In this document: piece by piece, positions 5,507 through 11,221 of the stretch
Numbering within the stretch: position 1 is the stretch's first letter
Layout: the number at the start of each line of letters is the position of its first letter
Origin: Balneolaceae bacterium
Lineage (GTDB): Bacteria; Bacteroidota; Rhodothermia; Balneolales; Balneolaceae
Direction of reading: 5' to 3'
DNA length: 11,221 nt
Assembly: GCA_021767245.1 (NCBI GenBank)
Contig: JAASTO010000072.1
Location: 1 to 11,221 of the forward strand
Notes under the pieces: model-generated
Told to the model about the DNA's origin: nothing
What the model saw: only the letters and a program-made list of their open reading frames with translations
Databases searched by the model: none
Program-made: the position numbers and the translations under genes

Positions 5507-5668
5507 TTAATCATTCTTAGCGATGATCCATACTGCGTGTACAATACCGGGTACAAAACCCAGGATTGTCAATAAAATGTTGAGCCAGAAATGGGGTTTG
5601 ATCCCTATGGTCAGAAAAACACCAAGCGGAGGAAGAATAATGGCGAATATAATTCTAAGTATGCTCAT
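5507..5668 (-). CDS. YqaE/Pmp3 family small membrane protein
   Basis: This 53-residue protein (MSILRIIFAIILPPLGVFLT...) has the two membrane segments of the Pmp3/YqaE/UPF0057 family, about residues 4-21 and 28-50. The hallmarks ILPPLGVFL and LNILLTILGFVPGIVHAVWII are present. Family members are proteolipid-like inner-membrane proteins linked to membrane potential and salt or cold stress in yeast and plants; the bacterial role is poorly defined. An in-frame ATG at 5695 would add nine residues and overlap the previous gene; 5668 gives the usual family length and has AGG 6 nt upstream. It sits 10 nt after the 4-TM gene and just before a strong terminator, so it is the last gene of that transcript. 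The track record of the family with ion stress fits the Na+/Ca2+ antiporter nearby, but that link is inference. Confidence 0.92.
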   Translation of the reverse strand: MSILRIIFAIILPPLGVFLTIGIKPHFWLNILLTILGFVPGIVHAVWIIAKND

Positions 5669-5678
5669 GGTACCTGGG

Positions 5679-6203
5679 TTAGATTTGTTGTTCACGAAGA
5701 TCTTTTCGCAAAGAAGCTTCCTTTAATTTCTTGTGCCGGAACAAATACCACAGATCGTAGCGGTTATCGTACATCAGCTGAGTGTGATAATAGTTAATGT
5801 ACTCAAGTACAGCAAATACATTTGCAAAGAGGGCCCAGCCAAGGAGGTTATCACTGCCTAATGTCCGCCCGGAAATGACCCATTGGGCAACCAGCACAAA
5901 GGGCATGAACGCTATAGCCAGCTTATTCTTCCGCTTGAAATTCAGAAACCGTTTCAGGGTTCGGTTTTGAAAGATAGGTTTGTCTTCCAGAACTGAGAGT
6001 TTTTTCCACCAGTAATAAGTGCCCTGAAGTAAAATAAAGCACATGAGCAGTAAACCGTATGATAAAAAGATCAGATCCTTAATATCGTAGGTTGCATTGA
6101 TGAAGATCAGAATGCCGAAAAACATGACGGCATTCATTCCCTCCACCTGAAAGGTCCACTGCAGTTTTTTAATGAGTCTCTGTTTTACAGAACGTGATGG
6201 CAT
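5679..6203 (-). CDS. Four-TM integral membrane protein of unknown function
   Basis: The protein is 174 residues with a basic N-terminus (MPSRSVKQRLIKKLQ) and four hydrophobic segments at about 24-38, 43-64, 96-111 and 119-137. Between segments 2 and 3 lies a basic loop (KRFLNFKRKNK). The C-terminal region after segment 4 carries LEYINYYHTQLMYDNRYDLW and a charged cytoplasmic-looking tail. I recognise this end only as a conserved feature of Bacteroidota hypothetical proteins; no function is known to me. It starts 34 nt after the amidohydrolase stop, with AGAAG as a possible ribosome binding site, and ends 10 nt before the YqaE-like gene, so the two membrane proteins are very likely cotranslated from one mRNA. 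Confidence 0.85.
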   Translation of the reverse strand: MPSRSVKQRLIKKLQWTFQVEGMNAVMFFGILIFINATYDIKDLIFLSYGLLLMCFILLQGTYYWWKKLSVLEDKPIFQNRTLKRFLNFKRKNKLAIAFMPFVLVAQWVISGRTLGSDNLLGWALFANVFAVLEYINYYHTQLMYDNRYDLWYLFRHKKLKEASLRKDLREQQI

Positions 6204-6237
6204 GTATAACTTCTTTGCCTGAAACTTTTATCCGGAT

Positions 6238-7524
6238 CTACTTCTTGTAAACCTTTCCTCCTTTCATTACAAAAGGAACTGACTCGAGTGTTGTTACATC
6301 ATCCAGTGGATTTTTATCGGTCGCGATGATATCGGCATACTTACCGGCTTCAATGGTACCGATCTGATCTTCCATGCCAAGTACTGTGGCGGCAGTTATG
6401 GTCGCACTCTGAATGGCTTCCATCACCGGCATGCCCACTTCAGTCATATAGCGGAATTCACGTCCGTTGATACCATGAGGAAAGACCCCGGCATCGGTTC
6501 CAAATGCGATCTTAACGCCGTGTTTGTAGGCTTTCTCAAAGGTACTCTGGATCTTGGGGCCGATCTCTTTGGCTTTGGGAACGACAAGTGCAGGATAGTA
6601 TCCCTCGATCTCGGCTTTTTCGGCTACCCATTTACCGGCTGAGATGGTTGGTACATAATAGGTGCCGTTTTGGATCATAAGGTCCATCACTTCCTCGGTC
6701 ATGTGGGTGCCGTGTTCGATGGTTAAAACTCCGGCTTCAACGGCTCGTTTCATTCCTTCGGTGCCATGGGCATGTGCGGCCACATGCATGCTGTATTCAT
6801 TGGCAGTTTCGACGATGGCATTCAGTTCATCATCAAAGAATTGAGCGGCATCACCAGATTTTGCCACACTCAAAACTCCACCCGTTGCGGTGATCTTGAT
6901 GTGATCAGCTCCATTTTTGTAGCGTTGACGAACGGCTTCACGGGCTTCTGCCACACCGTTAATGACGCCGTCTTCAGGACCTGGAGAACCCATCAGTGTA
7001 TTTTTCCACCCGTTAGTGGGGTCTGCATGTCCACCGGTGGTAGCAATACTTTTTCCCACTGTAATGACACGTGGTCCATCCACAAATCCCTGATTGATGG
7101 CATCACGCAACGAGATATTCACGCCCGAACCTCCCAGTTCACGAACGGTCGTGAAGCCCGCCATAAGGGTGCGTTTGGCATAAGCCGTGGAACGCATGGC
7201 AAAATCAGCCTCGTTAAAGGTGAATGCTTCCATGTATTTCATGGGATTGGTCTCGCTCTCCAGGTGAACGTGGAGGTCGATAAGTCCAGGAAGTACGGTT
7301 TTGTTTTTCAGATCAATGACCTCGTCATTACTATTACCATTGATGTATCCGTTTTGAATACCGGTGATTTTGTCGTTTTCAATGATGATACTGACCTGTT
7401 CCCGGGCTTCATCCGATCGGCCGTCAATAAGCGTACCTGCATGAATGATGGTTCTTTGAGCATATGCCGAAGAGGCGGTCATCAGGGCGAAAAGGAGAGT
7501 AAATAGTAGCGATCGTAATTTCAT
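6238..7524 (-). CDS. Exported metal-dependent amidohydrolase (Xaa-Pro/Xaa-Arg dipeptidase-like)
   Basis: This 428-residue protein has a Sec signal peptide with a likely cut after A22 (SSAYA/QRT), so it acts in the periplasm or outside the cell. The mature part is an amidohydrolase TIM barrel with all binuclear metal ligands: H85 and H87 (DLHVHL), the carboxylated Lys K210 (HIKITATGG), H251 (AAHAHG), H271 (EHGTHM) and catalytic D344 (FGTDAG). H166 (TGGHAD) is another conserved His. The C-terminus returns to the small beta-sandwich (GTIEAGKYADIIATDKNPLDD). The motif set matches the 'metal-dependent hydrolase A' subgroup of COG1228, whose characterised members cleave dipeptides such as Xaa-Pro or Xaa-Arg/Lys. 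The exact substrate cannot be read from sequence. It is the first gene of the minus-strand cluster, divergent from the antiporter gene across 167 bp. Confidence 0.92.
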   Translation of the reverse strand: MKLRSLLFTLLFALMTASSAYAQRTIIHAGTLIDGRSDEAREQVSIIIENDKITGIQNGYINGNSNDEVIDLKNKTVLPGLIDLHVHLESETNPMKYMEAFTFNEADFAMRSTAYAKRTLMAGFTTVRELGGSGVNISLRDAINQGFVDGPRVITVGKSIATTGGHADPTNGWKNTLMGSPGPEDGVINGVAEAREAVRQRYKNGADHIKITATGGVLSVAKSGDAAQFFDDELNAIVETANEYSMHVAAHAHGTEGMKRAVEAGVLTIEHGTHMTEEVMDLMIQNGTYYVPTISAGKWVAEKAEIEGYYPALVVPKAKEIGPKIQSTFEKAYKHGVKIAFGTDAGVFPHGINGREFRYMTEVGMPVMEAIQSATITAATVLGMEDQIGTIEAGKYADIIATDKNPLDDVTTLESVPFVMKGGKVYKK

Positions 7525-7691
7525 ACTTTAACATTTAGTTAGTGGATGGCCTTCAATATATAGAATTGAATCAAAACTTCAGATTTTGGACTCGATCACA
7601 ATAAACTTTTACAGGGCGGCGATTTTCAATTCATTTCCAGCGTAATTTGTGATAGTTTTAGGCCGCTGAATTTTTAAAAACAAACACAGGA
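7525..7691. promoter_or_regulatory. Divergent promoter region, amidohydrolase / antiporter
   Basis: This AT-rich 167-bp gap separates two divergent genes and must hold both promoters. I cannot assign hexamers with confidence. TATATA near 7557-7562 is the best -10 candidate for the amidohydrolase, but it has no convincing -35 partner. Confidence 0.35.
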
Positions 7692-8771
7692 ATGACTGTA
7701 CTTTTATTCATCGTTGGGCTGGCTATTCTGATCGGAGGAGCTGAATTATTTTTGAGGGCGGTTGACAAATTTGGAGCTGCATGGAGCGTATCGCCGGTGG
7801 TGATGGGGCTCACTGTGGTGGCATTCGCAACCGGTGCTCCTGAACTTGCCATCAGTTTACAGGCTGCTGTAGACGGCAAGCCGGACCTGGTGCTTGGTAA
7901 TATACTGGGAAGTAATATCGCGAATATACTGCTTATACTTGGTATTGCAGGACTCGTTCAACCCCTAAAGATCACCAATCGTATCATCAAGGTGGATGTT
8001 CCGATGGTGATCATCGCAAGTACGTTGCTTTTCGTTTTGGCGATGGATGGATTGTTAAGTCCACTGGACGGGGGGATCATATTTATGGGTCTGATATTGT
8101 ATTCCATTTTTATGTACTTCCAGATTCAGAAAGACAGAAAGAACAATAAGCGAAAAAAGGCAGAAGAAGAGGTGAAACTGGATGAACCGATAACCACTTT
8201 TTTCTATGGGAAATATATTCTGATGCTTCTGGCCGGGCTGGTACTCATTGTATTAGGTTCTCGCTGGATGGTGGCCTCTGCCGTGGAAATTGCCGGTATT
8301 CTGGGTATTTCAGAACTTATCATTGGACTGACCATCGTATCCATTGGTACTTCCCTACCGGAAGTTGCCACTTCAGTAGCTGCGGTCAGGCACGGGGATT
8401 CCGATACAGCCGTTGCCAACGTGATGGGGAGTAACCTCTACAATATTCTTTTAACTCTGAGTTTAACGGTATTGATCGCACCCGGTGCCATCGACGTTTC
8501 TCCGGAAGCTATAAAACTGGATCTGCCTATTATGCTGATCGTGGCTGTCGCGTGTCTACCTCTTTTCTGGCCGGGTAAAGAGCTGGGAAGGAAAGAAGCA
8601 TCCGGGTTTTTGTTCTACTATGCTGCTTATCTGACTTACCTGGTGTTTCTGGCTATGCAGCACCCGTTCAAAGAGACGATGGAAATGATCATGATCTGGG
8701 GCATCTTCCCGATCACAGCCTTTTTGATCATTCTCAAGTTCATATTTGAATTCAGAAAAAAGAGACTTTAG
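7692..8771 (+). CDS. Calcium/sodium antiporter, CaCA family (YrbG-like)
   Basis: The protein is 359 residues, about ten membrane segments, in two inverted halves separated by a charged cytoplasmic loop (147-165, KDRKNNKRKKAEEE). The alpha-1 repeat has TGAPELAIS (47-55, E51) and GNILGSNIANILLILG (69-84); alpha-2 has GTSLPEVATS (219-228, E224) and ANVMGSNLYNILLTL (242-256). E51/E224 and the two Asn of the GSN motifs are the Ca2+/Na+ ligands of the family. It should exchange cytoplasmic Ca2+ for external Na+. The first alpha motif reads ATGAPEL instead of the usual GTSLPEL, a mild variation. The start at 7692 gives a normal first helix; AGGA abuts the ATG too closely to serve as a good ribosome binding site. 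It is transcribed alone, divergent from the amidohydrolase. Confidence 0.95.
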   Translation: MTVLLFIVGLAILIGGAELFLRAVDKFGAAWSVSPVVMGLTVVAFATGAPELAISLQAAVDGKPDLVLGNILGSNIANILLILGIAGLVQPLKITNRIIKVDVPMVIIASTLLFVLAMDGLLSPLDGGIIFMGLILYSIFMYFQIQKDRKNNKRKKAEEEVKLDEPITTFFYGKYILMLLAGLVLIVLGSRWMVASAVEIAGILGISELIIGLTIVSIGTSLPEVATSVAAVRHGDSDTAVANVMGSNLYNILLTLSLTVLIAPGAIDVSPEAIKLDLPIMLIVAVACLPLFWPGKELGRKEASGFLFYYAAYLTYLVFLAMQHPFKETMEMIMIWGIFPITAFLIILKFIFEFRKKRL

Positions 8772-8793
8772 GTTAGCTGATATTGATTCGTCA

Positions 8794-8855
8794 CCAAGCT
8801 CCTGCTTCCATAAAGTCTGCAAATCCGAACGAACTACTTCTTAGCTTTTTCTTCC
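8794..8855 (-). pseudogene. Remnant copy of the 3' end of the HhH-GPD gene
   Basis: This stretch aligns with 10084-10144: AAGCTCCTGCTTCC, then AAAGTCTGCAAA, CCGAA, TTCTTAGC and TTTTCTTCC occur in the same order, with a few substitutions and small gaps. Read on the minus strand it encodes EEKAKK followed by a stop codon (TAG), the same last six residues as the HhH-GPD protein (EEKAKK, TAA). Likeness stops immediately upstream of these codons. It is therefore a 3' fragment plus downstream DNA, in direct orientation to the intact copy, with the lipoprotein gene in between. Confidence 0.6.
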
Positions 8856-8866
8856 ATTAATTATCT

Positions 8867-8874
8867 GCTATACT
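8867..8874 (+). promoter_or_regulatory. Possible extended -10 element for the propeller lipoprotein
   Basis: TGCTATACT-type sequence (TG upstream of TATACT at 8869-8874) lies 32 nt before the start codon. No good -35 accompanies it, so this is a weak call. Confidence 0.25.
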
Positions 8875-8906
8875 GTGCTGAAATATGAATCTTTGTAAGG
8901 GATACA

Positions 8907-10028
8907 ATGGGATATCTTAAAAATCGAATGATGATGGGGCTCGGTATGATCTGTACCGGCCTGCTGATGGGGTGCTCCGGTCAGACAGCTGAACCAAAAC
9001 CCCTAACCATTGAAGATATTGAGGCTTTGAACCCAAAGCAGATATGGTCCATTAATCACGCCGGAGATCTGTACTTTTCCCATCTAGGCTATGAGAGCGT
9101 AGTTCTGGAGAATGGGAATATAGTATTTGCCGATCGACAGTTACCGGCCATTGTGGTATTCAGTGACAACGGAGAATACGTAAAGCATGTACGTTCAGGA
9201 CGGGGACCGGGTGAGATCCAGGATGCCTATTTTTTCACAAAAGATAGCGCGGGTAATGTTTATACCTATGATCAGAAAAATGACAAGATCCTTACTTATA
9301 ATAAGGAGTTTGACCATGTATCTGATATTATTCCCAAGGAGTATGAGTCAAATGGCATACTGAAAGTGTTCCCAATGGATGAAGAAAATGAGTATCTGTT
9401 GCAAATGTCATCATCAGAATATTTATGGGATGAAAGCAAGCAAAGGCAGATCAATCTGGTACAGTTCAATTCTGAAAATAATACCCTTGGTGAAGTCTTG
9501 GCGCTGAATGCACAGCCATATGCTTTGCTGAAGATCGATGGAAATGTTATGGGTGCTTCAAAAGTGCCTTATGCACCGGGCAATATTATAAGCTATGATT
9601 TTAGAAATAGTTCGCTCTTTACATATGATACAGGTTCTGATCTGATCGCAGAAATTAATGCTGATTTCGATACTCTGAATTCGATTCCGCTAAACTTACC
9701 AACCGAGGAGATCTCAACAACAGAACTGGATTCCATGGAAGCAAGTTATGACATGGAGGAACAGTGGAAAGCGATTAAAGAAGCCCTGCCGGAAGTCAAA
9801 GCCCCGGCAGATAAAATGATCTACAATGAAGGTAATTTCTGGCTGAAATCAAACATAGATGCTAAAACTGAAATGTGGTTAGTGGTAAATGAGGAGGGAA
9901 TTGTCAGAAATGTGGTACATTTGCCCAAAGAAAGTATGTTGACTCATATTGATGATGATCATCTGGGTGTGCGGCTGAATGATGTGACTTTCGCCTTATT
10001 CACCAATCCGGTTTCAGAAACAGAATAA
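8907..10028 (+). CDS. Lipoprotein with 6-bladed beta-propeller domain
   Basis: This 373-residue protein has a lipoprotein signal peptide (MGYLKNRMMMGLGMICTGLLMGC) with lipobox LMGC and lipidated C23, so it should be membrane-anchored outside the cytoplasm. From about residue 50 the sequence is a series of beta-strand repeats such as NGNIVFADRQLPAIVVFSDNGEYVKHV and GNVYTYDQKNDKILTYN. The short motif SGRGPGEI (97-104) is the signature of the '6-bladed beta-propeller' (NHL-like) proteins common in Bacteroidota. Their ligands are mostly unknown. The start at 8907 has AAGGGA at good spacing. It converges on the HhH-GPD gene 94 bp downstream and is bracketed by direct repeats (8794-8855 and 10084-10144). 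Function beyond a surface or periplasmic binding role cannot be stated. Confidence 0.85.
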   Translation: MGYLKNRMMMGLGMICTGLLMGCSGQTAEPKPLTIEDIEALNPKQIWSINHAGDLYFSHLGYESVVLENGNIVFADRQLPAIVVFSDNGEYVKHVRSGRGPGEIQDAYFFTKDSAGNVYTYDQKNDKILTYNKEFDHVSDIIPKEYESNGILKVFPMDEENEYLLQMSSSEYLWDESKQRQINLVQFNSENNTLGEVLALNAQPYALLKIDGNVMGASKVPYAPGNIISYDFRNSSLFTYDTGSDLIAEINADFDTLNSIPLNLPTEEISTTELDSMEASYDMEEQWKAIKEALPEVKAPADKMIYNEGNFWLKSNIDAKTEMWLVVNEEGIVRNVVHLPKESMLTHIDDDHLGVRLNDVTFALFTNPVSETE

Positions 10029-10055
10029 GATTACTGAATAACAATAAACTCGCCC

Positions 10056-10099
10056 CCAAGCTCCTGCTTGGAGACGAAATCCCGGAAGCTCCTGCTTCC
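10056..10099. repeat. Twin AAGCTCCTGCTT hairpins between convergent genes
   Basis: CCAAGC-TCCT-GCTTGG (10056-10071) and GGAAGC-TCCT-GCTTCC (10084-10099) are perfect 6-bp hairpins sharing the loop TCCT and the 12-bp core AAGCTCCTGCTT. A third copy of the core is at 8796-8807. Similar hairpins recur as intergenic repeats in related genomes as far as I recall. Their position between two convergent genes would suit bidirectional transcript ends, though there is no T-tract in the right place. Confidence 0.55.
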
Positions 10100-10122
10100 T
10101 CAAAAAAGTCTGCAAAGCCGAA

Positions 10123-11070
10123 TTATTTCTTAGCCTTTTCTTCCTTTTCCTTCAGCACATAATTCACGTACAGAAATTCCAGGGCGGCAGCTTCGTAGCC
10201 TTTCCAGTTTCTGATCAGTTCCTGAAAGCGTTCTTCTGAGGTGTTGTGAGGATCTTCTCCATAGGAATAAATGATCCATCTCCGCAGGCCTTTTTCCTCT
10301 CCAGCCTTCTTATTCGAAGGAAAGATAGCATCGGTTCGGCCACGCATCATCATCAGGTCCTGCCCGGAGGTAGGCCCGATCCCTTTAATATTCGTGATGA
10401 TATCATAGAATTCCTGTGGGTCACATTCCATCAGGTGATCCATATCCACATTTCCGGCTACGATATCATTGGCCAGCCCAACCAGGTATTGCCCCTTGCG
10501 AAGGGTAGGACCCAGTTTTCGAATGTTAGCCGGATCCGCCTTCATGAGTTGATGGGGTCGTGGCCAGGCGGGCAAAGACTGCTTGCCCAGCATCAGGGCC
10601 GTGCCGTAAGCCTCCCTGATCTGAAACATCATCTTCTTGGCGGTGGGCTTGTGATTCATCTGCATCTGTACGATACGGTATAGGATGTCTTCAAAAAGAT
10701 TGGCTCGGGTCATGCGTTTCAATCCATAGAGATCCATCAGTTTATCGCCAAGAACGGAATCATCTTTAGCCTGATCATAAAGTGGGCGAAGATCCATTTT
10801 GGTACCCAGTATCTTAGCCAGGCTTTGGTTGGCTAACTCAATTTCATCTTTGGTCAGGTTTTCCTGCGATTCCATATGAAATTCAGGATTCTCCGGATCA
10901 CCGTTAAAAAAAACCGTGACGATTACATCCGTATCTCCGATGGGAATAGGGCGGGTAAATCCCTCCTCAAAGATCTTTTCAGGATCATGTTCGTGATCAA
11001 AATAGGATTCCACATCGAGGCAAAGGAACCAGTCATGTGGGGGGGTAGATTTGAGGGTCCAGCTACTCAT
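10123..11070 (-). CDS. HhH-GPD superfamily protein, AlkA-like DNA glycosylase homologue
   Basis: The protein is 315 residues. The N-terminal third (1-90) resembles the AlkA-type beta domain. From about residue 95 an all-helical DNA glycosylase fold follows, with a helix-hairpin-helix at ITNIKGIGPTSGQDLM (225-240). Members remove alkylated bases such as 3-methyladenine from DNA. In E. coli AlkA the catalytic Asp238 sits in PDD shortly after the HhH; here the matching stretch is IFPSNKKAGEEKGLRRW (249-265), with Ser252-Asn253 where the two Asp are expected. The Lys used by bifunctional glycosylases is also absent (T234). The enzyme may therefore be inactive, use another residue, or act as a DNA-binding protein. 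The C-terminus is a Lys/Glu tail (KEKEEKAKK). It starts 18 nt after the stop of the gene entering from the right edge, suggesting cotranscription. Confidence 0.85.
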   Translation of the reverse strand: MSSWTLKSTPPHDWFLCLDVESYFDHEHDPEKIFEEGFTRPIPIGDTDVIVTVFFNGDPENPEFHMESQENLTKDEIELANQSLAKILGTKMDLRPLYDQAKDDSVLGDKLMDLYGLKRMTRANLFEDILYRIVQMQMNHKPTAKKMMFQIREAYGTALMLGKQSLPAWPRPHQLMKADPANIRKLGPTLRKGQYLVGLANDIVAGNVDMDHLMECDPQEFYDIITNIKGIGPTSGQDLMMMRGRTDAIFPSNKKAGEEKGLRRWIIYSYGEDPHNTSEERFQELIRNWKGYEAAALEFLYVNYVLKEKEEKAKK

Positions 11071-11088
11071 GCCGTGCGTTTTAAGTTA

Positions 11089-11221
11089 TTACTCTTCAGT
11101 TTCTTGACTTATATAATCCAAATACCGCCTCGGAAGTTCGAACGGTCGCACGAGAGGTACAGGAGGGAAACGTGGTTCAGCAGCAACTTCAGGTCTGAGT
11201 GGCCTGAGTTCAGGCTGCCAC
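11089..11221 (-). CDS. C-terminal end of an unidentified protein (cut by window edge)
   Basis: A minus-strand frame stays open from the window edge to the TAA at 11091-11089, giving 43 residues: WQPELRPLRPEVAAEP..., then RFPPVPLVRPFELP, ending RRYLDYISQETEE. The piece is rich in Pro, Arg and Glu and reads like a real C-terminus rather than noise. I cannot assign a family from this fragment. Its stop is 18 nt upstream of the HhH-GPD gene on the same strand, so the two probably share a transcript. Confidence 0.55.
   Translation of the reverse strand, partial: WQPELRPLRPEVAAEPRFPPVPLVRPFELPRRYLDYISQETEE

Noticed and set aside
6766..7506. 246-codon plus-strand frame opposite the amidohydrolase
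   Set aside because: The minus-strand gene has a signal peptide and a full set of metal ligands; the antisense frame has no recognisable domain.
8772..8778. GTTAGCT after the antiporter gene, resembling the cassette core
   Set aside because: No inverse core or hairpin nearby; a 7-base match is expected by chance.
1..11221. CRISPR array, tRNA or rRNA genes, insertion sequence
   Set aside because: No regularly spaced repeats, no cloverleaf or rRNA-like conserved stretches, and no transposase or terminal inverted repeats were seen.

Overview
The window looks like chromosomal DNA from a bacterium of the Bacteroidota/Balneolota-Rhodothermota area. This is an inference from gene content: a two-gene KorAB 2-oxoacid:ferredoxin oxidoreductase, a '6-bladed beta-propeller' lipoprotein with the GRGPGE signature, a 4-TM protein of a type I associate with this group, weak Shine-Dalgarno use, and CTCGCAG / AAGCTCCTGCTT short hairpin repeats in the intergenic DNA. 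No rRNA or tRNA is present to fix the taxonomy.

Region 1 (1-1665) is the accessory part. It reads as integron-type gene-cassette DNA, all oriented on the minus strand. A well-formed attC recombination site at 141-261 separates two cassettes. The complete cassette (about 147-1662) carries a HEPN-like hypothetical gene and a small lipoprotein gene. The second cassette runs off the left edge and begins with the N-terminus of a PIN-domain (VapC/COG1569-like) toxin. That gene was missed by simple ORF calling because it is truncated. The complete cassette starts at GTTAGCTGGC (minus strand, 1663-1654) and its attC begins with the exact complement (264-255), which defines the excisable unit to the base. 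No integrase gene is visible, so this is either the proximal end of an array whose integrase lies elsewhere, an integrase-less attC cluster, or an insertion at a secondary site. The site where the cassettes enter (1666-1862) carries five TTATCCG/CGGATAA-type motifs that no gene explains.

Region 2 (1863-4825) is the minus-strand korA-korB operon: a fused gamma+alpha subunit followed by the TPP/[4Fe-4S] beta subunit. It interconverts 2-oxoglutarate (or a related 2-oxoacid) plus CoA with the acyl-CoA and CO2, using ferredoxin. Its leader has a hairpin plus T-tract. The cassettes sit just downstream of its 3' end.

Region 3 (4826-5506) is a 0.7-kb gene-free stretch filled with short inverted repeats (REP-like hairpins), ending in a strong minus-strand terminator.

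Region 4 (5507-7524) is a minus-strand cluster: an exported amidohydrolase (dipeptidase-like), a 4-TM protein of unknown function, and a YqaE/Pmp3 small membrane protein, ending at that terminator. Divergently transcribed is a CaCA-family Na+/Ca2+ antiporter (7692-8771).

Region 5 (8772-11221) holds a beta-propeller lipoprotein (plus strand) that converges on an AlkA-like HhH-GPD protein (minus strand). The lipoprotein gene is bracketed by direct repeats, the upstream one being a remnant copy of the 3' end of the HhH-GPD gene. The HhH-GPD protein appears to lack the catalytic Asp. The C-terminus of a further minus-strand gene enters from the right edge.
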